DNA of 64,000 nucleotides from Bacteroidales bacterium. GTDB lineage: Bacteria > Bacteroidota > Bacteroidia > Bacteroidales > UBA932. Each line of letters begins with the position of its first letter. Position 1 is the stretch's first letter. The notes beneath the pieces are model-generated. The model saw only the letters and a program-made list of their open reading frames with translations, had not been told where the DNA came from and did not search any database. Position numbers and translations under genes: made by a program. The stretch covers positions 1-64,000 of the forward strand of contig JAQXOE010000021.1 in NCBI GenBank assembly GCA_029098505.1, read 5' to 3'. Positions 7,370 through 16,457 of the stretch are shown here, in pieces.

Positions 7370-10300
7370 AAGATACATCAATAAAGAAGGTCCTTGTCCT
7401 GGGCTCGGGTGCATTGAAAATCGGCCAGGCGGGAGAGTTTGACTACTCCGGTTCGCAGGCTCTCAAGGCTTTGCGTGAAGAGGGTGTCGAATCAGTGCTC
7501 ATTAATCCGAATATTGCCACTGTACAGACTTCTGAGGGCGTTGCAGACAAGATTTATTTCCTTCCCGTCACTCCTGAGTATGTGGAACAGGTGATTGCCA
7601 AGGAGAGGCCTCAGGGGGTTCTGCTTTCATTCGGAGGACAGACGGCCCTCAATTGCGGAGTCGAAATGTACAAGAGGGGCATGTTCGAGAAGTACGGTGT
7701 CCGCGTACTTGGAACTCCAGTGCAGGCTATCATTGACACGGAAGACAGGGATCTTTTCGTTCAGAAACTTGATGAGATTGGGATTAAGACCATCAAGTCT
7801 CATCCTGCAGACAATATTGAGCAGGCCAAGGCTGCAGCGGAGGAACTTGGCTTTCCTCTTATTGTCCGTGCCGCCTATGCTCTCGGCGGTTTGGGCTCGG
7901 GCTTCGTCGATGACATGGCACAGCTGGAGGAAACCTGTGCAAAGGCTTTCTCCTTCTCGCCTCAGGTGCTTATCGAGAAGTCGCTTAAGGGTTGGAAAGA
8001 GATTGAATATGAAGTAGTTAGAGATAGGTTTGACAATTGCATCACTGTTTGCAATATGGAAAATTTCGACCCTCTCGGCATACATACGGGCGAGAGCATC
8101 GTTGTCGCTCCATCCCAGACCCTCTCAAACAAGGATTATTACTTCCTGCGTGAACTGGCCATAAAGATAATTCGCCATATCGGAATAGTGGGCGAGTGCA
8201 ATGTTCAGTATGCCTATGATCCGGATTCGATGGAGTATCGAGTCATCGAAGTGAATGCCAGACTGAGCCGATCATCAGCTCTTGCGTCCAAGGCAACGGG
8301 TTATCCCCTTGCCTTTGTTGCGGCAAAACTCGGACTTGGTTATGGCCTCTTTGATATAAAGAATTCTGTAACCAAGACTACTCCTGCCTTTTTCGAGCCT
8401 GCTCTTGACTATATCGTATGCAAGATTCCGCGTTGGGACTTGGGCAAATTTCATGGCGTTTCACGAAAGATAGGTTCGTCAATGAAGTCTGTAGGCGAGG
8501 TGATGAGCATAGGTCGCAATTTCGAGGAAGCCATCCAGAAGGGCCTGCGTATGATAGGCCAGGGAGCTCACGGTTTCTTAGGCAATAAGTCTCTGGGTAT
8601 CAGTGATATAGAGCATGCCCTCAAAGAGCCTACTGATAAGCGTATCTTTGTGATTGCCGAGGCTATGCAGGCAGGCTTGAGCATAGACCGTATTCACGAT
8701 CTTACCAAAATAGACAAGTGGTTCCTTTCCAAGCTTGAAAACCTTGTAAGCACCTGGTCTGACTTGGAGGCTTATTCAGAAATAGAATCAGTGCCGGAGG
8801 AACTTCTCGTCCGTTCCAAGAGACAGGGATTCTCCGACCATCAGATACAGAAGGCTGTATATAAGGACAGCATTCCAAGTTCAGAGGCCCAGGCTAAGGT
8901 AAGGCAGTTCCGTAAGTCTTTGGGTATCACCCCTGTAGTGAAGCAAATAGATACTTTGGCAGCTGAGTTTCCGGCTATGACCAACTATCTGTATCTCACA
9001 TACAATGGCTGTAAGAATGATGTTGAGTACAAGAATGACAGGAGTTCCGTCATCGTGCTCGGTTCCGGCGCATACAGAATAGGCAGTTCCGTAGAATTTG
9101 ACTGGTGCTCCGTTACCTGTCTCAAGGAGATTCAGAAACAGGGCTTTAGGGGAGTGATGATCAATTACAACCCGGAGACAGTTTCTACAGATTACGATAT
9201 GTGTGACCGCCTCTACTTTGACGAACTGTCATTTGAGAGGGTAATGGACATAATCGAGCTGGAATCTCCTCACGGAGTCGTAGTCTCCGTAGGTGGACAG
9301 ATTCCGAACAACCTTGCACTGAAGCTTCATAAGGAAGGAGTTCCTATCCTTGGTACAGCAGCTACGGATATTGACAAGGCTGAAGACAGGTACAAGTTTT
9401 CAAGCATAGTGGAGAAACTCGGTATTGACCAGCCTGAATGGAAGGAACTTACGACCATGGATGACGTAGATGCCTTCATAGACAAAGTCGGCTTCCCTGT
9501 CCTTGTCCGCCCGTCATACGTACTTTCCGGTGCAGCAATGAATGTCTGCTACAATAAGGAAATGCTGGTGAAGTTCCTCAGTCTTGCAGCTGAAGTGTCA
9601 CGGGAGCATCCTGTTGTCATCAGCAAGTTTATGACCCGTTGCAAGGAAATCGAGTTCGATGCAGTCGCTGATGGCGGTGAAGTCCTGGCTTACGCTATAT
9701 CCGAGCATATTGAGTACGCAGGAGTCCACTCGGGAGATGCGACCATTCAGTTCCCGCCTCAGAAACTGTACGTCGAGACAGTCAGACGTATCAAGAAAAT
9801 CGCCAGAAGCATAGCCGGAGCGCTGAATATCACCGGCCCATTTAATATCCAGTTCCTCGCCAAGGAAAACGAGATTAAGGTTATCGAGTGCAATCTTCGT
9901 GCTTCCCGCAGCTTTCCTTTCGTGTCCAAGGTGTTGAAAATCAATCTCATTGAGCTCGCAACCAAAGCGATGCTCGGACTTCATCCTGCTGCTCCTCAGA
10001 AGAGTGCCTTCGACCTCGATTACGTTGGAGTGAAGTCTTCCCAATTCTCTTTTGCCAGACTTGAGGAGGCTGACCCGATGCTCGGAGTTGATATGTCTTC
10101 TACAGGCGAGGTAGCCTGCATCGGCGATGACTTGAATGAGGCCCTGATGAAATCCATCATTTCAATCGGCAATGAAGTACCTCGCAAGGGCATACTCCTC
10201 TCAACCGGAGACGCTTTGGAGAAAGCTGACACATTGCGCGCCTGCAAACTGCTCGCAGCTTCGGGCTACAAGCTTTATGCAACCGGTGGCACATTCAGAT

Positions 10301-10590
10301 ATCTGAAGGAGAACGGTGTTGAGTCTGAGAAAGTGCTTTGGCCAGGTGATGAAGCTAAGCATCCTGAACTCAAATCCGCTGTCCAGATTATCCGGGATAG
10401 GGAGGTGGATATGGTGATCAACATCCCGAAAAACTTCACCAATAATGAGTTGGACAACGGATATATTATCAGGCGTACGGCCATTGATTCAAATGTACCG
10501 CTCTTTACCAATGCTCGACTTGCGACGGCATGGATACGTGCTTTCACCTCGAGCGAGAAGCCATCAGTCAAGTCCTGGGACGAGTATTGA
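7366..10590 (+). CDS. carB: Carbamoyl-phosphate synthase large subunit
   Basis: A full-length 1074-residue CarB. The two ATP-grasp halves are recognisable by repeated openings: VLGSGALKIGQAGEFDYSG near residue 11 and VLGSGAYRIGSSVEFDWC near residue 565. Each half carries an ATP-grasp core (IEVNARLSRSSALASKATG, IECNLRASRSFPFVSKV), and an MGS-like allosteric domain closes the protein (LYATGGTFRYLKENG, IRRTAID). It makes carbamoyl phosphate from bicarbonate, two ATP and ammonia delivered by CarA. It is last in the pyrG-purF-carA-carB unit. Its stop codon is directly followed by the last base of the convergent trpS, so no separate terminator fits between them. Confidence 0.97.
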   Translation: MKDTSIKKVLVLGSGALKIGQAGEFDYSGSQALKALREEGVESVLINPNIATVQTSEGVADKIYFLPVTPEYVEQVIAKERPQGVLLSFGGQTALNCGVEMYKRGMFEKYGVRVLGTPVQAIIDTEDRDLFVQKLDEIGIKTIKSHPADNIEQAKAAAEELGFPLIVRAAYALGGLGSGFVDDMAQLEETCAKAFSFSPQVLIEKSLKGWKEIEYEVVRDRFDNCITVCNMENFDPLGIHTGESIVVAPSQTLSNKDYYFLRELAIKIIRHIGIVGECNVQYAYDPDSMEYRVIEVNARLSRSSALASKATGYPLAFVAAKLGLGYGLFDIKNSVTKTTPAFFEPALDYIVCKIPRWDLGKFHGVSRKIGSSMKSVGEVMSIGRNFEEAIQKGLRMIGQGAHGFLGNKSLGISDIEHALKEPTDKRIFVIAEAMQAGLSIDRIHDLTKIDKWFLSKLENLVSTWSDLEAYSEIESVPEELLVRSKRQGFSDHQIQKAVYKDSIPSSEAQAKVRQFRKSLGITPVVKQIDTLAAEFPAMTNYLYLTYNGCKNDVEYKNDRSSVIVLGSGAYRIGSSVEFDWCSVTCLKEIQKQGFRGVMINYNPETVSTDYDMCDRLYFDELSFERVMDIIELESPHGVVVSVGGQIPNNLALKLHKEGVPILGTAATDIDKAEDRYKFSSIVEKLGIDQPEWKELTTMDDVDAFIDKVGFPVLVRPSYVLSGAAMNVCYNKEMLVKFLSLAAEVSREHPVVISKFMTRCKEIEFDAVADGGEVLAYAISEHIEYAGVHSGDATIQFPPQKLYVETVRRIKKIARSIAGALNITGPFNIQFLAKENEIKVIECNLRASRSFPFVSKVLKINLIELATKAMLGLHPAAPQKSAFDLDYVGVKSSQFSFARLEEADPMLGVDMSSTGEVACIGDDLNEALMKSIISIGNEVPRKGILLSTGDALEKADTLRACKLLAASGYKLYATGGTFRYLKENGVESEKVLWPGDEAKHPELKSAVQIIRDREVDMVINIPKNFTNNELDNGYIIRRTAIDSNVPLFTNARLATAWIRAFTSSEKPSVKSWDEY

Positions 10591-11733
10591 TTACTTCGCG
10601 TACTTCTCTGACTGTTCACGGATGAGTTCGTCCAGAACGCCAGGGTCAAAGTAATTGATCTTCATCGCACGTTTTACATCAGCCAGAGTCTCGGCAGCCT
10701 TGGCTCTGGCTATTTCTGTTCCCTTTCTGAGCACCTCATACACATATGGGATGTTCTGTTCCAGTTCGTGACGTCTGTTTCTGATTGGTTCAAGGGTGTC
10801 ATTGAGAACGCAGTTCAGGAAATTCTTGATCATCATATCGCCAAGACCTCCCTTCCTGTATTGTTCCTTCACCTCATCAAGGCTATTGAACTCGAAGCTT
10901 ACTTTCTTGCCCACGAAAGCGGACCTGAACTTCTCAAAGTGCTCAGGCTTGCAGAATGCATCCAGATATGTGAAAACCGTGTTTCCCTCTACGTGCCCCG
11001 GGTCACTGACCTGCAGATGCAGAGGGTCTGTGTACATACCTTTAACCTTGGCCCAAACCTCTTCGGCTGAATCGGAGAGATAAATGCAGTTTCCGAGCGA
11101 CTTGCTCATCTTTGCCTTTCCGTCAGTGCCGGGAAGCCTCAGGCAGGCCTCATTGTCCGGAAGCATTATCTCAGGTTCTACAAGAACGGGTCCATAGGTC
11201 GAGTTGAATTTTCGAACGATTTCGCGTGTCTGCTCGATCATAGGCTTCTGATCCTCTCCTACAGGGACTACAGTAGCCTTGAAAGCCGTAATGTCGGCAG
11301 CTTGGCTGATAGGGTAGCAGAAGAAACCTACCGGTGTCCCAGCCTTGTTATCCTCATCGTTGTCCGAGAAGCCGCGAAGCTGTATCTCCTGCTTGACGGT
11401 AGGGTTTCTCTGAAGACGCTGGACAGTTACGAGATTGTTGTAGAAAAAGGTAAGCTCGGTCAGCTCGCTGACCTGTGACTGTATGAAAAGATGCGACTTT
11501 TCTGGGTCGAGACCTGCAGAAAGATAGTCGAGTGCTACTTCGATGATGTTCTGACGTACTTTCTCAGGATTGTCGGCATTGTCAGTAAGTGCCTGTGCAT
11601 CCGCAATCATAATGTATATTTCGTCGAAATTGCCGCTGTTCTGAAGTTCAACCCTGCGGCGGAGAGAGCCAACGTAGTGGCCTATATGCAATCTTCCGGT
11701 TGGTCTGTCACCGGTGAGGATAATTTTAGCCAT
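10591..11733 (-). CDS. trpS: Tryptophanyl-tRNA synthetase
   Basis: A 380-residue class I aminoacyl-tRNA synthetase that charges tRNA-Trp. The HIGH motif appears as [14 protein letters not shown] near residue 10 and the KMSKS loop as [11 protein letters not shown] near residue 205. The ATG at 11731-11733 is the start; the in-frame codon at 11739 is TTG and less likely. It follows recA by 20 bases on the same strand and is probably cotranscribed with it. The gene abuts the end of carB with no spacer. Confidence 0.95.
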   Translation of the reverse strand: MAKIILTGDRPTGRLHIGHYVGSLRRRVELQNSGNFDEIYIMIADAQALTDNADNPEKVRQNIIEVALDYLSAGLDPEKSHLFIQSQVSELTELTFFYNNLVTVQRLQRNPTVKQEIQLRGFSDNDEDNKAGTPVGFFCYPISQAADITAFKATVVPVGEDQKPMIEQTREIVRKFNSTYGPVLVEPEIMLPDNEACLRLPGTDGKAKMSKSLGNCIYLSDSAEEVWAKVKGMYTDPLHLQVSDPGHVEGNTVFTYLDAFCKPEHFEKFRSAFVGKKVSFEFNSLDEVKEQYRKGGLGDMMIKNFLNCVLNDTLEPIRNRRHELEQNIPYVYEVLRKGTEIARAKAAETLADVKRAMKINYFDPGVLDELIREQSEKYAK

Positions 11734-11753
11734 TTTCAATTAGTATCTGTTTG

Positions 11754-12779
11754 TTAGTCTGCAAGCATAGTCAGCTGCTCGCGAATCTTAGCTTCGATTT
11801 CTTCGCAAAGTTCCTGGTTGTCAATAAGAAGCTGCTTAACAGCCTCACGTCCCTGAGCCATTTTTTCGCCGTTGTAGCTGAACCAGGATCCGCTCTTGTG
11901 TATGATGTCGAACTCCACAGCGAGGTCGCATACCTCTGAAACGTGGGAGATTCCGACTCCGTAAACTATGTCGAATTCAGCCTTCTTGAAAGGTGGAGCC
12001 ATTTTGTTCTTTACTACTTTTACGCGTGTACGGTTTCCTGTAGCCTCATCTCCATCCTTAATCTGTGTGGTCTTGCGGACATCCAGACGAACGGAAGCAT
12101 AGAACTTAAGTGCATTTCCTCCGGTTGTGGTTTCAGGATTACCGAACATTACGCCGATTTTCTCACGGAGCTGGTTGATGAAAATGCAGCAGGTGTTGGT
12201 CTTGCTTATGTTTGCTGTGAGCTTACGGAGGGCCTGACTCATCAGACGGGCCTGGAGTCCGACCTTATTGTCGCCCATTTCCCCCTCGATTTCCGCCTTT
12301 GGCGTGAGGGCTGCAACTGAGTCGATTACAACTATGTCGATGGCTCCTGAACGGATGAGATTGTCAGCGATTTCAAGAGCCTGCTCGCCGTTGTCCGGCT
12401 GAGAGATAAGGAGTGTCTCGAGATTTACTCCCAAAGCCTTCGCATATGTCCTGTCGAATGCGTGTTCAGCATCAATCATAGCGGCTATGCCGCCCTGTTT
12501 CTGTGCCTCTGCGATAGCGTGAATCGCCAGAGTGGTCTTACCGCTGGATTCAGGTCCGTAAATCTCGATGATACGTCCCCTTGGATATCCGCCGATTCCG
12601 AGAGCGTGGTCAAGCGCTACTGAACCGCTTGGAATGACCTGCACATCCCATTGTGGCTGATCCCCCAGCTTCATAATGGTACCTTTACCATAATCCTTCT
12701 CGATCTTGTCGATCGTAGCCTGCAATGCCTTAAGCTTGGCAGCATTGACATCGTTGGCCTGTACTTCTTCCTTAGCCAT
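11754..12779 (-). CDS. recA: Recombinase A
   Basis: A 341-residue RecA, the ATP-dependent strand-exchange protein of homologous recombination and SOS signalling. Walker A is [14 protein letters not shown] near residue 75, the second motif is [21 protein letters not shown] near residue 150, and the DNA-binding loop region is [22 protein letters not shown] near residue 205. Length and sequence are those of a normal single-domain RecA. It leads the recA-trpS unit. A well-spaced promoter lies at 12835-12865; I saw no LexA-type palindrome that I could name. Confidence 0.97.
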   Translation of the reverse strand: MAKEEVQANDVNAAKLKALQATIDKIEKDYGKGTIMKLGDQPQWDVQVIPSGSVALDHALGIGGYPRGRIIEIYGPESSGKTTLAIHAIAEAQKQGGIAAMIDAEHAFDRTYAKALGVNLETLLISQPDNGEQALEIADNLIRSGAIDIVVIDSVAALTPKAEIEGEMGDNKVGLQARLMSQALRKLTANISKTNTCCIFINQLREKIGVMFGNPETTTGGNALKFYASVRLDVRKTTQIKDGDEATGNRTRVKVVKNKMAPPFKKAEFDIVYGVGISHVSEVCDLAVEFDIIHKSGSWFSYNGEKMAQGREAVKQLLIDNQELCEEIEAKIREQLTMLAD

Positions 12780-13161
12780 AATGAATTCTTAATTGATGTT
12801 ATTTATCTGTATGCCGGTTTACACCGTTCAGGGACAAAGATATTCATTGCTCTTTAATCCCCAAAACTTCTGCAAAGATAAATTGACCTTGTGCCAAAGT
12901 AAAGCACAAATCATAAATTATCTACTATTGACAAAAATTTTATGTTTTCTTCATTGTTTTTTATTTTCATCGTTTGCACTTGATTTTGCTTACAAATTGT
13001 AAGTATATGAATTTTTTTAAGATAAAACGGGGTGGAACTAGACTAACTATACTTCATAGGACTTCTAAGTCGCTTTGTTTTTAAAATTGTTTTTTATTTT
13101 ACTTTTTCCTATATTGCAAATATTGTTTGTTAACAGTTGTAATATATAAATTATCTCTATT
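12780..13161. other. AT-rich spacer between divergent recA and FISUMP genes
   Basis: This 382-base gap holds the recA promoter near 12835-12865 and a second CAAAGATA (TATCTTTG on the minus strand) at 12873-12880. The right half is AT-rich and should hold the promoter for the FISUMP/Sus operon, but no clean TAnnTTTG box with a TTTG partner was found there. No gene-like reading frame or tRNA is seen. Confidence 0.6.
12835..12865 (-). promoter_or_regulatory. recA promoter
   Basis: On the minus strand a TTTG (complement of 12862-12865) is followed by 19 bases and TATCTTTG (complement of 12835-12842). This is the Bacteroidota TTTG-N19-TAnnTTTG pattern, and it gives a leader of about 50 bases to the recA start. 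Confidence 0.7.
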
Positions 13162-14598
13162 ATGAAGAATAATGTCCTAAGAAGTCTTTCAAAGACTTTA
13201 GCTGCGCTTTCAATTTGTACAGCTTTTGTTGCTTGTGAAAAGGACCCGGGTCCTATTGAACTTAATGGTTTTCCGGATAGTACTGAGTTTGATATCAGGC
13301 AGGGTTGCACTATGGAAATTGCATTCACTGTCGGGAATATCAAGAGTGATACCTACGAAATCACAGCCGTATCAGACAATGAAGATTTCACGGCAAGTAT
13401 TAATATTGCTCAAGATGATCCAATCCAATGCGTGCTAGTGGTGACTTCTCCTGAATATATATATCACGAAAGTACTTTCAAAGTGACAATCAACATAACA
13501 GATTCATCTACTGAGAGACTATACACTTGCGATTATATCTTCAATGTTAAGCTTTCTGATGATTTCCAGGCTATGACTGAAGCGGCTAACTGCTTCCTTG
13601 TTAAGCCGGGTGCTTTGGTCAGCTTCCCTGCATACTCAGGTCCAGGTTCGGAAAAAGTATCTTTCAGCACTGCTGAACTCCTATGGCAGGATGCAAATGG
13701 TATGGTCAAGATGGTTGACTCTGAGCCTGAGAACTCTCTTGTATATGTTGATTTGAATGACGAAATCAGCGGCAATGCAGTTATTGCACTCAAGAACAGC
13801 ACTGGTGAGATCGTTTGGTCATACAATCTTTGGGTTTCCGACTACGATCCTTCTGAACATGCTATGACCTACACCAAGGATGCAGATACCTATGTGTTTA
13901 TGGACAGATACCTTGGTGCACTTTCTTCTGAGCCAGGCCTTGCCGAAACCAACGGAAACTTCTACCAGTGGGGAAGGAAGGATGCTTTTGTGGGACCTGG
14001 AATTGAAGGAAGCTTGAAGCCTATGTATGATATTGAGGGCAATGCCGTTGAAGCCAAAAGGGAGAAATGCAGTGCTGAAGACAATATCCCTAACGGTATA
14101 ATGAACCCGCTTACCCATTATGAAGGTGTAAGTGCGAGCAATTACGGTTGGCTTACCATATCGAAGGAGAAATTTAATAATGAGATGCTTGACCTTTGGG
14201 GTGCTGTTAGCGGAAACAAATCTCAGTATGACCCTTGTCCTGCCGGATGGATGGTTCCTCCTGTTGAGGCCTGGGGCTTCTACAGCAGTTTCAAGGCTGA
14301 AAAGGTCTATTCAAATCCTGACGAGCCAGTTAATAAGAATATGATAGGTCGTTATTGGAAGGCGTCTGAGGAAAGTGAGGACAAATATTTCTTCCCGGCT
14401 ATGGGTGAAGTGGCCCATGCATCCAGCTACGCCAATGGTATCGGTTCGAACTGGCCATGCAACAAGGCTTGGACAGGCACTGCCGACCCTGCAAACTTCA
14501 GAGTGTACGCAACCAGTGTTTCACCTTCTTCTGCATCTCCAAAGGGCGGAATTTCATCGGGTTACGAGTTGCCTGTAAGATGTATCAAGGTTAAGTAG
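13162..14598 (+). CDS. FISUMP-domain lipoprotein, first of two
   Basis: A 478-residue lipoprotein with a signal ending AFVACEKDPG (lipid Cys at about residue 25). An Ig-like region of about 120 residues follows. The rest matches the FISUMP pattern (Fibrobacter succinogenes major paralogous domain): AANCFLVKPG, AELLWQD, SGNAVIALK, IVWSYNLWVSD, MDRYLGAL, FYQWGRKDAF, YDPCPAGWMVPP and a final PVRCIKVK. Such proteins are surface-exposed or outer-membrane-attached in Bacteroidales; their ligand is not known. The next gene is a clear paralogue, and both precede SusC/SusD, so a role on the cell surface with that uptake system is inferred. Confidence 0.8.
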   Translation: MKNNVLRSLSKTLAALSICTAFVACEKDPGPIELNGFPDSTEFDIRQGCTMEIAFTVGNIKSDTYEITAVSDNEDFTASINIAQDDPIQCVLVVTSPEYIYHESTFKVTINITDSSTERLYTCDYIFNVKLSDDFQAMTEAANCFLVKPGALVSFPAYSGPGSEKVSFSTAELLWQDANGMVKMVDSEPENSLVYVDLNDEISGNAVIALKNSTGEIVWSYNLWVSDYDPSEHAMTYTKDADTYVFMDRYLGALSSEPGLAETNGNFYQWGRKDAFVGPGIEGSLKPMYDIEGNAVEAKREKCSAEDNIPNGIMNPLTHYEGVSASNYGWLTISKEKFNNEMLDLWGAVSGNKSQYDPCPAGWMVPPVEAWGFYSSFKAEKVYSNPDEPVNKNMIGRYWKASEESEDKYFFPAMGEVAHASSYANGIGSNWPCNKAWTGTADPANFRVYATSVSPSSASPKGGISSGYELPVRCIKVK

Positions 14599-14634
14599 TA
14601 CCACAAAACAAGAAAATCATAAATAGTTTAAGAA

Positions 14635-16389
14635 ATGAATCTAAAATTCAATAATGCGATATTTTCACTTCTGGCTCTTTTCAGCCTGGCGGTAGTGAAT
14701 GCATGCCAGCCTGAGGAGAAGGATCCGGATTATCCCGCTCTTAAGACCCAGTTCGCTTCCGATGCTTTCGATGTTGAAGCCGGAGGTACCATATCACTTC
14801 CATTTGCTGTAACAGGAGTGGAAGGTTCTGAACTCTCACTTGAGGCCAGTGCTTCAAGTGCAGAGGTACAGGTAAGTGTCAAGGCTGATATCTACTATCA
14901 GGGTACTGTCGAGCTCATCGCTCCTGCAGTTACTTCGGGAGAGAAGGTGAGTGTAAGCCTGAAGGTCACCGATGCTGCGCATAAACGTGAAGCCAGCGCA
15001 CAGACAACGGTGAACATTGGCGCTTCGGAGCCTTTGGCCATTGCCCTGAAGGACGAAATCAGGTCTGTTGCCGTGAAACCGTCAGGCTCATTCGAGCTTC
15101 GTTTCGTTGTCAGTGGTTCTGACAATGTGAATGTCTCTGATAAGGTCGATTTCGAACTCAGTTCTGGCTATAAGGCCGATTGCACCTGGGACGCTGACAA
15201 GAAGGGTGGTGTCATCAAGGTGACTGCTCCTTCTGCTCCGGGTGAGAGCTTCTCAATGAAGATGACCATCACCGACGACCATTCTCGCTCTGCAGAACTT
15301 TCTGCGACCATTAAGGTGGTTGCTGTGACCAATACCGCCGGTGCTGCGAATTGCTACGTAGTGAAGCCCGGCTCAACTTTGACTATTCAGGCAGTCGAGG
15401 GCAATAGCCAGGATGAGGTTGAGCTTGACAATGCCGTTCTGCTCTGGCAGGATTGCCAATCGTTGGTAAAGTCAGTATCGGCAGGAGACGGTGTCGTGGT
15501 TGTCGAATTGAATCCAGGGCTTTCCGGCAATGCTGTAGTCGCAGCGAAGAAGGACGGCAAGATTGGCTGGAGCTGGCACCTTTGGGTGACTGACTGTGAT
15601 TTGGAGGCTTCTGCCTTTGTTTATACCTCTTCCGCTACCAATATCACCTATACTATGCTGGATAGAAACCTGGGTGCTATGTCGGGCGAGAAATACTCTC
15701 CTGATAGCTTCGGACTGCTCTACCAGTGGGGAAGAAAGGATCCTTTCATCGGTGCCAATGGCGTGCTTTCTCTCGCTCCTGTCAAGATATATGACATTGA
15801 CAACAAGGAAATTTACCACGAGACAGAACAGCGTCCGACCTATGATGACAAGACTTCAACCAATATCCGTGTAGCTGTCGAGAATCCTATGGTATTCTAT
15901 ACTGCACCTCAGAGTGCTTGGCCTGTAGTTGACTGGCTTACCGACAAGGCTGCTCTTCAGGATAACGACCTCTGGGGAGGTGTCTCAAACGTAAAGACCA
16001 AGTATGATCCTTGTCCTGAAGGATGGGCTGTACCTGAGTCAGGTGACCTTTGGAGCTTCAGAAAGGAGTACAAAAAGACCGGCAATCTCAATGACAACGG
16101 CAAGTACGATCCTTCTAGACCTTGGTATATTGAGTATGACGATGAGTATTGCATAGGCTTCAGATACAAGCAGTCTGACGGAAAAGAGTACTGGTTCCCA
16201 TTCTCAGGAAACCGTCAGTCGAACTCCGGTGAACTTTATGGTATCGGCGGAAGCGGTGATTGCTGGACCAGAAATGTCAGCGCTACAACTGCATTGATGC
16301 AGATTTTCGCTTGGGGCAATCCTGCAAGTGAGTCAACTCTCAACCGTCCTTACGGAGCTTCTATCCGTTGCGTCAAGGAGGCAAAGTAA
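14635..16389 (+). CDS. FISUMP-domain lipoprotein, second of two
   Basis: A 584-residue paralogue of the preceding gene. Its lipoprotein signal ends VVNACQPEEKD. It carries two Ig-like repeats (roughly residues 35-130 and 135-230), one more than its neighbour, then the shared block AANCYVVKPG, AVLLWQD, SGNAVVAAKK, GWSWHLWVTD, MLDRNLGAMSG, LLYQWGRKDPF, YDPCPEGWAVP, YWFPFSG and the end SIRCVKEAK. Expansion of the N-terminal repeats suggests a stalk that holds the FISUMP head away from the membrane; this is inference. A hairpin after the gene separates it from susC. Confidence 0.8.
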   Translation: MNLKFNNAIFSLLALFSLAVVNACQPEEKDPDYPALKTQFASDAFDVEAGGTISLPFAVTGVEGSELSLEASASSAEVQVSVKADIYYQGTVELIAPAVTSGEKVSVSLKVTDAAHKREASAQTTVNIGASEPLAIALKDEIRSVAVKPSGSFELRFVVSGSDNVNVSDKVDFELSSGYKADCTWDADKKGGVIKVTAPSAPGESFSMKMTITDDHSRSAELSATIKVVAVTNTAGAANCYVVKPGSTLTIQAVEGNSQDEVELDNAVLLWQDCQSLVKSVSAGDGVVVVELNPGLSGNAVVAAKKDGKIGWSWHLWVTDCDLEASAFVYTSSATNITYTMLDRNLGAMSGEKYSPDSFGLLYQWGRKDPFIGANGVLSLAPVKIYDIDNKEIYHETEQRPTYDDKTSTNIRVAVENPMVFYTAPQSAWPVVDWLTDKAALQDNDLWGGVSNVKTKYDPCPEGWAVPESGDLWSFRKEYKKTGNLNDNGKYDPSRPWYIEYDDEYCIGFRYKQSDGKEYWFPFSGNRQSNSGELYGIGGSGDCWTRNVSATTALMQIFAWGNPASESTLNRPYGASIRCVKEAK

Positions 16390-16404
16390 ACTGAATCATC
16401 AAAC

Positions 16405-16440
16405 GCCGAAGCTTTGGCCACGGACGGCCATTGCTTCGGC
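16405..16440 (+). terminator. Hairpin between FISUMP and susC genes
   Basis: GCCGAAGC at 16405-16412 pairs with GCTTCGGC at 16433-16440, and inside it GGCC at 16416-16419 pairs with GGCC at 16426-16429. The following bases (TTATTGTTTATAA) are T-rich but not a clean T tract. It may be a partial terminator or an mRNA-stabilising hairpin that sets different levels for the lipoproteins and the transporter. Confidence 0.6.
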
Positions 16441-16457
16441 TTATTGTTTATAACACG

